A DNA stretch of 47,303 nt from Actinomycetes bacterium (lineage in GTDB: Bacteria; Actinomycetota; Acidimicrobiia; Acidimicrobiales; RAAP-2): assembly GCA_021795095.1 (NCBI GenBank), contig JAJYPU010000004.1, positions 1 to 47,303 of the forward strand, written 5' to 3'. Of this stretch, positions 41,006-47,303 are shown in pieces. Position 1 is the stretch's first letter; every line of letters begins with the position of its first letter. A model generated the notes under the pieces. That model ran no database searches. It saw only the letters and a program-made list of their open reading frames with translations, and was not told where the DNA came from. The position numbers and the translations under genes are program-made.

Positions 41006-41548
41006 TCACAGTCGTCGCAGAATCCTCGCCGGGACGCCGGCCACCAGCGAGGCCGGCGGCACATCAGAAGTCACGACGGCTCCCGCCGCGACGACGGCGC
41101 CAGTTCCGATTGTGACGCCCGGCAGGATCGTGGCGGCGGCTCCGATCCAGACATTCGAACTGATGGTGATGGGAGCGGCGGTGATGTAGTCGCGTCGCTG
41201 GTCTGGCTCTACGGGGTGTCCCGCGGTGACCAGGTTTACTTTGTGGGCGAACATCACGTCATCGGCGATATCGATGGCGGCGTGTCCGGTGAACGCGCAC
41301 TGCGAGCCGATGAACACGCCCCGACCGACGCTGATGTTAAGGCCGTAGTCCGAGTAGAAGGGGGGGATCAGCGTGAAACCGTCGCCCACGGTCTTGCCAA
41401 TGAGTTCCTCGACGATCCTCGTAATTGCTTCAGGGTCGTCCAATGAACAGGTGTCCAACATTGACGAGAGTCGGGTTGCGACCTTGACACGTTCGAAGAG
41501 GGCGCGTGACTCGGTGGTCTTGGTCGCTATCCACTGACTCCTGTCCAC
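41006..41548 (-). CDS. Hexapeptide-repeat sugar O-acetyltransferase (Maa/NodL type)
   Basis: A 180-residue left-handed beta-helix acetyltransferase. An N-terminal maltose-acetyltransferase-like helical part leads to hexapeptide turns (NISVGRGVFIGSQCAF, ITISSNVWIGAAATILPGVT) and the conserved late GAVVAAGAVVTSDVPPASLV. The catalytic His is in NLVTAGHPVEP. It moves acetyl from acetyl-CoA to a sugar hydroxyl. GTG start with AGGAGA. Substrate not determinable. Confidence 0.92.
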   Translation of the reverse strand: MDRSQWIATKTTESRALFERVKVATRLSSMLDTCSLDDPEAITRIVEELIGKTVGDGFTLIPPFYSDYGLNISVGRGVFIGSQCAFTGHAAIDIADDVMFAHKVNLVTAGHPVEPDQRRDYITAAPITISSNVWIGAAATILPGVTIGTGAVVAAGAVVTSDVPPASLVAGVPARILRRL

Positions 41549-41902
41549 GGTTCTCCTGTCTGAGGTGACGACGCAATGGTGCCCCGAGTCTATGAGTCGT
41601 CACTGCAGTGAATGAGCGAGCACCCACGTCGATGCACCGCTACCGGTGAGCGGATGGGCGTTGGCGCAGCGTGGGTTAGTCCACGACGCTCGCGGTGCGG
41701 TGCGGTGCGGTGATCTGCCCCGTCGTCTCGGTCGAGCTCGCTCAGTCGCCCTTTTCGTCCCCGACTCGGGAAGTCGTTGTCCCGGGTACCGAAGGCGCGG
41801 TTCGTCGCGTGCGACACCGATGGGGCAAGATGCTGGGGTGTTAAACCACTGCAAACGTGCGGCGCGATACGTGCCGTGCTCGAACGTCGGTGGTGGGCGG
41901 AC
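41549..41902. other. 354-base gap upstream of the helicase, with a GCGGT tandem repeat
   Basis: Holds four exact copies of GCGGT at 41692-41711. If the helicase began at a far-upstream TTG (41777), the last part would be coding, but no ribosome binding site supports that. I see no gene here. Confidence 0.4.
41692..41711. repeat. (GCGGT)4 tandem repeat
   Basis: Four perfect 5-base units in the non-coding region about 190 bases before the helicase start. Such short repeats can change copy number. Confidence 0.8.
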
Positions 41903-44824
41903 GTGAGCGACCTCGAGCGGCCTTCCCAGCTAGGTCTGGACCGAGTTCGACCGACGACGTCGCGAGACCGCTGGTCCGCGTTGGCCGGGCCGTCCGTGCT
42001 CGGGCGCTCGGTACTACTCACCCCCGGCGTCGAGGTCCCTTCGCCGTGGGCAGACGCCGAACACATCGCACTAGACGAGGCGTCGTTGAAGAGCCCGAAC
42101 ACCCTGCGCGCGGTTCGCCACGCCTATCTCACGCGCACGCCCACGGTCTACGAGGTTGCACCTGGTCTCAAAGTCCCCGATCGAGGGGTGGACCGTCGAG
42201 AGGTGTGGGCGATTGCCCCGAACCTGGATTTCGTGGCTGAGGCGACGTTACGGCTCGCTCGGGCCAACGCCGTCGACGCCCGCGACGTGACATCGCCATC
42301 GTGGCCGTTGATCGCGCTGGCACTGGCGGCGGGTGCGTCGCCCGCCACGCACCACCACGCCGACGTGATCGTGCGTGATGACACGTTGGCGTGGTGCGAC
42401 GGCGGTCCGGTGCACCTGTGGGGTGTCGACGACGCGCGGTTCGGTGGCGCGGTGGTCATCCCTCGCGTGGCACTCACCAGGGGACTACTTACACCGATCG
42501 CGGCGCACAAACCGACGGCGGTGCTCGCTCGCGACCAGCTCGCGGCGGTCACCGATCCTTCGACGCGTGCTCGGGTCATCGCGCCGGCGGGATCAGGTAA
42601 GACGAGGGTCCTCACCGAGCGTGCGCGTCACGTACTCAACGCCGGTGTACCGAGTGAAGCCCTCCTGCTCGTCGCCTTTAACAAACGAGCCCAAGGGGAG
42701 ATGCGAGAGCGAACGGGTGACCATCCCCGCCTGCAGATCCAAACGCTCAACGCACTGGCACTGTCGATCGTGAATGGAACGAACGGGTTTCTGAGTCGGG
42801 GCGTTCGACGTCGGCACGCCAGTGAGCGTGACGTGCGCGACATCATTGCCACCTATGTCAAACTTCCCCGCAGGGCAAACACCGATCCAGCGGTCGCGTG
42901 GATCGACGCGCTGAGCGAGGTACGCCTTGGTCTTCGCTCCCCCCAATCGGTCGAAGACGAGTACCAGGGTGACCTCGAGGGTTTCGCAGCCTTCTTCCCC
43001 CAGTTCCGTCAGCACCTCGCCACCCACCAACAAGCGGACTTCGACGAACAGGTCTACTTGGCCCTCGAAACGCTGCTGCGCGAACCCGAAGTCCGCCTCG
43101 CCGCCGAGCGTCGAGCGGAGATCTTGTTGGTCGACGAGTTCCAGGACCTCACACCCGCACACATGCTGTTGCTTCGCCTGCTCGCGGGCCCATCGCTCTC
43201 GATATTCGCCGTCGGCGACGACGATCAGACGATCTACGGTTTCTCGGGCGCGACGCCGGAGTGGCTTGTACGCTTCGAGGACCACGTACCTGACGCCGTG
43301 CATCACGCGCTCGAGGTGAACTACCGCTGTCCGGCGCCGGTCGTCGAAGCGGCCGCCAACCTGTTGTCGCACAACACCGTTCGCGTGGCCAAGCAGATCC
43401 GACCCGGGCCGACGAGCGTGCGGACCCCCGATTCCTATGCCGTCGCCGTCGTCGACGATCAGGTGGAACACGTGAAGCACGCCGTTCGTCAGTTACTGGA
43501 CGTCGGCACCTCGCCAACCCAGATAGCGGTGCTCTCCAGGGTGAACGCCAACCTCGTGCCCGTCCAGGTGTCGCTGCTCGACGCGGGCATTGGGGTGAAC
43601 GTCCGTGACGGCGGCGAGTTCCTGCGATCCTCGGGTGTGCAGGCCGCGCTCGCGTGGCTACGCCTCGCGGTGCGGCCGGACCGGCTAGTCGGCACTGACG
43701 TCATGCTCGCCGCGCACCGTCCGGGGCGCGGCATCCAGCCACGGGCGCGCGAGTGGATGGCCGAGCAGACGTCCATTGAAGCCTTGAAGCAGCTCGCGGG
43801 TCGCCTTGATGAACGCACGGCCAAGAAGATCGTCGAGTTCGTCGGTGACCTCGAACTCGTCGCCGAGTTCTCGAAGCGCGCGACGACGTCGGCGCTTCTC
43901 GAGTTCATTCGCGGTGACATAGGTCTTGAGCGCTCATTGGCGACGCTCGACCACGCGCATCAAGGTCGAAATCAGGCACTCAACTCGGACGGCCTGCGCA
44001 GCCTGGTCGCCCTCGGTCGCCAACACGCGAACCCGTCGACTTTCGACAGCTGGCTGCGCGGAATGCTCGAGGTACCATCCGACGAATACGGTGTGGTTCT
44101 CGCGACGGTCCACAAGGTGAAGGGCCTCGAATGGCCTCACGTCATCGTCTACGACGCGAGCGCCTCCGTCTTTCCACACCGCTTGAGTAATGACCTCGAA
44201 GAGGAGCGCCGTGTCTTCCACGTGGCGATCACCCGGTGCATCTCGTCGCTCACGATCACTGCGGCGCGTGGTGAGCCGTCACAGTTCCTCGATGAGCTCG
44301 CGGCTCCGTTCGATGCCTCAAAGGGGCCGACGCAAGACCTGAGCGATCGGGACTCTCGCAAGGGCGCCACCGTCTTTGCGCCGATCACCGCTGAGGTCGG
44401 CCAGCGGTTCACGTGGGGTGGCTATGACTTCGAGATTCGTTCCGTGGATCTCGACGGGGTGACGGTCGCCACCGGCTCGACGCGCCCCACGCATATCCCC
44501 TTCGGTTGGACCGTGGTGGTGAACGGCCGATCGCGCACATTGGTCGCCCCAAGCAGTGCGACGAACTCGCGAGCGCCCGGTACAGCCGTTGACGCCGACC
44601 TCTACACCGCGCTCAAGTCGTGGCGAATGGAACAGGCGAGGGCGGACAAGGTACCGGCGTACGTGATCTTCAACGACAAGACACTCGACGAGCTCTGCCG
44701 TGTGCAGCCGTGCACGATACGTGATCTCCTCCTTATCGGTGGTATCGGCCCGGCCAAGGCCGATCGCTACGGTGACCAGATCGTGGCGATCATTGTCGAG
44801 GGGGTCACGAAGACCACCACGTGA
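41903..44824 (+). CDS. UvrD/Rep-family superfamily 1 helicase with N-terminal extension and C-terminal HRDC domain
   Basis: About 973 residues. An N-terminal region of some 225 residues that I do not recognise precedes Walker A (APAGSGKTRVL, about 226-236). Then come Walker B DEFQD (about 410), GDDDQTIYGFSGA, YRCPAPV, motif V TVHKVKGLEWPHV (about 735) and motif VI FHVAITRC. A small beta region (about 840-890) leads to an HRDC domain (LKSWRMEQARADKVPAYVIF, about 900-970), as in mycobacterial UvrD2. A 3'-5' DNA helicase role in repair is likely. Start chosen at GTG 41903 near GGTGG; TTG 41777 and GTG 41876 are alternatives. Confidence 0.88.
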   Translation: MSDLERPSQLGLDRVRPTTSRDRWSALAGPSVLGRSVLLTPGVEVPSPWADAEHIALDEASLKSPNTLRAVRHAYLTRTPTVYEVAPGLKVPDRGVDRREVWAIAPNLDFVAEATLRLARANAVDARDVTSPSWPLIALALAAGASPATHHHADVIVRDDTLAWCDGGPVHLWGVDDARFGGAVVIPRVALTRGLLTPIAAHKPTAVLARDQLAAVTDPSTRARVIAPAGSGKTRVLTERARHVLNAGVPSEALLLVAFNKRAQGEMRERTGDHPRLQIQTLNALALSIVNGTNGFLSRGVRRRHASERDVRDIIATYVKLPRRANTDPAVAWIDALSEVRLGLRSPQSVEDEYQGDLEGFAAFFPQFRQHLATHQQADFDEQVYLALETLLREPEVRLAAERRAEILLVDEFQDLTPAHMLLLRLLAGPSLSIFAVGDDDQTIYGFSGATPEWLVRFEDHVPDAVHHALEVNYRCPAPVVEAAANLLSHNTVRVAKQIRPGPTSVRTPDSYAVAVVDDQVEHVKHAVRQLLDVGTSPTQIAVLSRVNANLVPVQVSLLDAGIGVNVRDGGEFLRSSGVQAALAWLRLAVRPDRLVGTDVMLAAHRPGRGIQPRAREWMAEQTSIEALKQLAGRLDERTAKKIVEFVGDLELVAEFSKRATTSALLEFIRGDIGLERSLATLDHAHQGRNQALNSDGLRSLVALGRQHANPSTFDSWLRGMLEVPSDEYGVVLATVHKVKGLEWPHVIVYDASASVFPHRLSNDLEEERRVFHVAITRCISSLTITAARGEPSQFLDELAAPFDASKGPTQDLSDRDSRKGATVFAPITAEVGQRFTWGGYDFEIRSVDLDGVTVATGSTRPTHIPFGWTVVVNGRSRTLVAPSSATNSRAPGTAVDADLYTALKSWRMEQARADKVPAYVIFNDKTLDELCRVQPCTIRDLLLIGGIGPAKADRYGDQIVAIIVEGVTKTTT

Positions 44825-44879
44825 TGACCGGGTTCAGCCTCGCTGGTGGCTAACGACGTGCCCTTGTGGAATCGGTCGA

Positions 44880-45707
44880 TCAGTCGACGGTCGACGTGAT
44901 CGGCTCGGGGCGTCGAGGGAGCCACGGGATGATCGCGGACGTTCGCTGCTGGTAGCGCGAGTACTCGGGATACCGCGAGATCGTGATGCTCTCGGTGAAT
45001 CTGGTGGATCCGATGAAGAGCAGTGTCAGGAGTACCGCGCCGATCACCGACCACTGGCGTAGTGAGCCCGCAGCGGAACAACCCATCAAGAAGATCACCC
45101 ACCACTGGGCGACTTCGAAGAAATACGCGGGGTGACGTGAGTACCGAAAGAGTCCCTCCTGGAGGAACTGCGGCTGTGGCGTCCGTCCCGCCGCGATCTC
45201 GGCGGCCTTCCACGACTGGAAGTCCCACTGCTGCTGGTCGGCCACCGTTTCGCCGGCCGTACACGCCAGAAAGAGCACGGCGAGGATGACGTCGACGATG
45301 CCGTATGAGTGGGAACGGTGTTGATACGCCGTCCAGAGGGGAAGCACGATCGCCACGAGGATGAAGTTCTGATAGAGGACGATGAAGCAGACATTGAAGA
45401 TCTGGAACTGCCAGCGAGGCATGCGGGCACGCAGGACCGCCCATCGGTAGTCCTCGACGCCGGAGTAGCCGCCCTTACGCGCGAAATTGAAGGTGAGTCG
45501 TGCACCCCATATCGCGATCACGATTGCCATGACGTCAAGTCGTGGGTCGCGCAAGCGCGCGGAACCGGCTAACTCGACGGCGTAGACAATCGGCATGATC
45601 GACCAACTTCGATCGACCCACGAGTAGTCACGCGTCACGAGTGACGCGAGGAGCGCGAACACGCTGGCTGCGCCCGCGGTCACGACGACAACGAGGAGCG
45701 GGTCCAT
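44880..45707 (-). CDS. DUF1295 membrane protein (steroid reductase/ICMT-like)
   Basis: A 275-residue protein with about six to seven membrane helices. SWVDRSWSIMPIVYA near the start and the late GLFRYSRHPAYFFEVAQWW block with RHP are the DUF1295 hallmark, related to 3-oxo-5-alpha-steroid 4-dehydrogenases and isoprenylcysteine methyltransferases. The RYPEYSRYQQRTSAIIPW tail is also typical. Function of DUF1295 is unproven. Start at ATG 45707 with a TAGCAT box 6 bases upstream, so probably leaderless. Confidence 0.88.
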   Translation of the reverse strand: MDPLLVVVVTAGAASVFALLASLVTRDYSWVDRSWSIMPIVYAVELAGSARLRDPRLDVMAIVIAIWGARLTFNFARKGGYSGVEDYRWAVLRARMPRWQFQIFNVCFIVLYQNFILVAIVLPLWTAYQHRSHSYGIVDVILAVLFLACTAGETVADQQQWDFQSWKAAEIAAGRTPQPQFLQEGLFRYSRHPAYFFEVAQWWVIFLMGCSAAGSLRQWSVIGAVLLTLLFIGSTRFTESITISRYPEYSRYQQRTSAIIPWLPRRPEPITSTVD

Positions 45708-45713
45708 TCAAAA

Positions 45714-45719
45714 ATGCTA
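45714..45719 (-). promoter_or_regulatory. -10 box for a leaderless DUF1295 gene
   Basis: TAGCAT on the minus strand ends 6 bases before ATG 45707; the 6 bases between are T-rich and carry no ribosome binding site. Confidence 0.6.
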
Positions 45720-45832
45720 GCGACCCTCTACGCACTCGACGGCGAGTGGAGTCGACGTTCAGTGCTGGGGGATGAAGCCGAGCGTGCCGGGGGTGGCTTA
45801 CCCTGTGGGGAGCGGATGAGGAGGAGTAGCAC

Positions 45833-46558
45833 GTGATTCTCGATCTCTTTCGATTGGACGGCCAGGTGGCCGTGGTCACTGGAGCGGGCCGCGGGATCGG
45901 CGCCGCGAGCGCCGTCGCGCTTGCGGAGTGTGGTGCTGACGTCGTCATCGCCTCACGAACGCAGGGCGACTTGGACCAGGTGGCCGAACTGGTTAGTGCG
46001 ACCGGAAGACGCGCCGTCACAGTCGCGGCGGATCTCTCTGACCTTGACGCGGTCCGTCGTCTCGCCGAGGTCGCACGCAGTGAGTTCGGCCGGCTCGACG
46101 TCGTGGTGAACAACGTGGGCGGTGCGATCCCGCTTCCGTTCTTCGACACCACGGTCGACTATCTCGAGGAGGCGTTTCACTTCAACGTCTCGACTGCGCA
46201 CGCCCTTAATCTCGTGGCCGTCCCCTTGATGCTGGAACAAGGTGGCGGTGCCATCGTCAATATCTCCTCCGTGATGGGACGCGTATCGGGGCGGGGCTAC
46301 GCCGCCTACGGTTCGGTGAAGGCCGCCCTCGCGCACTACACCCGTCTGATCAGCAAGGACCTCGCACCGAAGATCCGAGTGAACGCGATTGCGGCCGGAT
46401 CGACGGCGACGTCGGCGTTGGAGATCGTGACGGGAACACCAGAGCTCAAAACGATGGTGGAATCATCGACGCCGCTTCGCCGGATAGCTGACCCCGCCGA
46501 GATCGCGGCGAGCGTGGTCTACTTGGCGTCGGCCGCCGGCGCGTTCCTCACGGGCTAG
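45833..46558 (+). CDS. Short-chain dehydrogenase/reductase, C-terminally truncated by TAG
   Basis: A 241-residue classical SDR. NAD(P) site [18 protein letters not shown], the catalytic Ser in NISSVMG and YGSVK (YxxxK) are all intact. The frame stops at TAG 46556-46558 right after FLTG; the next 20 in-frame codons read VLEVDGGTDIPSLDFGL.. to a TAA at 46619-46621. Normal SDRs have FLTG-x-VxxVDGG as their last core strand, so this one lost it. GTG start with GAGGAGG. Could be a recent nonsense mutation or a sequence error. Substrate unknown. Confidence 0.85.
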   Translation: MILDLFRLDGQVAVVTGAGRGIGAASAVALAECGADVVIASRTQGDLDQVAELVSATGRRAVTVAADLSDLDAVRRLAEVARSEFGRLDVVVNNVGGAIPLPFFDTTVDYLEEAFHFNVSTAHALNLVAVPLMLEQGGGAIVNISSVMGRVSGRGYAAYGSVKAALAHYTRLISKDLAPKIRVNAIAAGSTATSALEIVTGTPELKTMVESSTPLRRIADPAEIAASVVYLASAAGAFLTG

Positions 46559-46621
46559 GTCCTCGAGGTGGACGGCGGTACCGACATACCGTCACTGGAC
46601 TTCGGTCTCCCCGATCTGTAA
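46559..46621 (+). pseudogene. Detached C-terminal tail of the SDR gene
   Basis: In the same frame and directly after the TAG, these codons encode the missing SDR C-terminus (VLEVDGG block) ending at TAA. The sequence has no start codon of its own, so it is translated only if the TAG is read through or is an error. Confidence 0.7.
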
Positions 46622-46775
46622 CGAGACCGTCCCGGTGACGGGGCTCGGTGCCGTCCACGTCGTTGGAATGCCCGTAGGTCGACGGGTCGGCCGGGCGCAG
46701 CCGGTCCCACAGCTATCGAAGGGATCGTGTGGTGGTAGCACGGTGCACGAGGCGACGGCTTCGCTCTCGGCGTTT

Positions 46776-47303
46776 CTAAATTGAGGCTTGGCGTTCGTTT
46801 GCCTTGCGATACCCATTGACGAGCGGCACGAAGGCCGTACCAACGAGCATGAACATCATGGCGAGCACGATCCAGCCGATTCGAGTCGACGACGTCGCAA
46901 TGGAGATGACGATGAGTGGACCGAGGATTCCGGAAAGGCCGCGTCCCAACGAGTACGCCCCCTGATACTGACCTTGGAGGTCCTCACGGGCCATGCCAAA
47001 GCCGATGCCCCACGACGCCCCGGAACTGTAGAGCTCACCGACGGTGTGAAAGACCATGCCGATTACCAGAATGGCGCTGGCGGCAACGGCGTTCGCGCCA
47101 GAGGCCGCGGCGTAGCAGACTAACGCGATTGCGATCAGCACGCCGGAACGGCGAAACGCTCGGGCGGCCGTGGTGATATCGCCCGATCCACGACTCAGCC
47201 GTACTTGCAAGAGAATGATCATCGTCGTGTTGATGATGAGCAGGAGTGCCACCCACCACCGCGGTGCGTGCGTGTGATCGATGATCCACAGCGGCAGTCC
47301 AAC
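46776..47303 (-). CDS. Major facilitator superfamily transporter, C-terminal part (runs off the window)
   Basis: The visible 175 residues are the C-terminal part of an MFS protein with at least five helices (LVLLIINTTMIILLQ-like LLIINTTMIILLQVRLS, GVLIAIALVCYAAA, ILGPLIVISIATS, GWIVLAMMFMLVGTA). The open frame continues past the right edge, so the N-terminal part is outside. A drug/metabolite exporter type (DHA1-like, as MdtH) is plausible from GMAREDLQGQYQGAYSLGRG. Substrate unknown. The 154 bases to the SDR tail hold nothing I can identify. Confidence 0.82.
   Translation of the reverse strand, partial: VGLPLWIIDHTHAPRWWVALLLIINTTMIILLQVRLSRGSGDITTAARAFRRSGVLIAIALVCYAAASGANAVAASAILVIGMVFHTVGELYSSGASWGIGFGMAREDLQGQYQGAYSLGRGLSGILGPLIVISIATSSTRIGWIVLAMMFMLVGTAFVPLVNGYRKANERQASI

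Noticed and set aside
40661..41446. A 261-codon plus-strand open frame
   Set aside because: Runs antisense through the hexapeptide acetyltransferase gene and has no start signal or domain.
46556..46558. TAG as a recoded (for example pyrrolysine) codon
   Set aside because: TAG ends several intact genes in the window, no recoding element is visible, and the enzyme family has an ordinary residue there.

Overview
The window is GC-rich, gene-dense DNA from an actinobacterium. Evidence for this: frequent GTG starts, many 4-base start/stop overlaps, a mycoredoxin-like CPDC domain, LmbE/Mca-type amidases, DUF4232-type secreted proteins and several probable leaderless genes (a TANNNT box 6-7 bases before the start codon). 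A deep-branching class such as Acidimicrobiia would fit, but no rRNA or other marker fixes the taxon. I saw no tRNA, rRNA, insertion sequence, phage gene or CRISPR array.

Layout. 1-4.8 kb: the end of a threonine aldolase gene, a soluble MgtE-N/CBS protein followed by an Nramp-related (probably Mg2+) transporter, and two tandem LmbE-type deacetylases/amidases. 4.86-9.3 kb: a compact five-gene operon with an ABC importer (ATPase, permease, binding protein), a ribokinase-like kinase and a nucleoside hydrolase. 9.3-18 kb: SAH hydrolase, YchF, a TetR/HAD pair divergent from a glutaredoxin-thioredoxin reductase fusion, an alpha/beta hydrolase, and metX-metY behind a near-consensus promoter. 18-24.1 kb: an ABC-F ATPase and a TetR-controlled heterodimeric ABC exporter. 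24.2-28.3 kb: a TPP riboswitch in front of an NCS1 permease and an APH-fold kinase, then a small membrane protein and a DsrE protein; divergently, a rhodanese behind a CsoR-like palindrome, and a zinc-ribbon membrane microprotein. 28.5-36.2 kb: a sugar-phosphate block (pgi-gnd-zwf-HAD; PMM-like HAD-GH130; mannose-6-phosphate isomerase cupin). 36.4-47.3 kb: a looser region with two secreted DUF4232-type proteins, a HAD, a GNAT, a hypothetical gene, a hexapeptide acetyltransferase, a large UvrD-like helicase with HRDC, a DUF1295 methyltransferase-like protein, an SDR gene with an early TAG, and the C-terminal part of an MFS transporter.

How the genes may work together. Methyl-cycle and sulfur genes recur (sahH, metX, metY, rhodanese, DsrE). 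The 4.9-9.3 kb operon reads as uptake and cleavage of a nucleoside-like compound. The TPP riboswitch marks its operon as thiamine or thiamine-precursor salvage, and makes the APH-like kinase a candidate salvage kinase. The 31.8-36.2 kb genes can be drawn as one route: mannoside phosphorolysis to Man-1-P, isomerisation to Man-6-P and Fru-6-P, then Pgi, Zwf and Gnd. These pathway readings are inferences from neighbours; gene family assignments come from motifs read directly in the translations.
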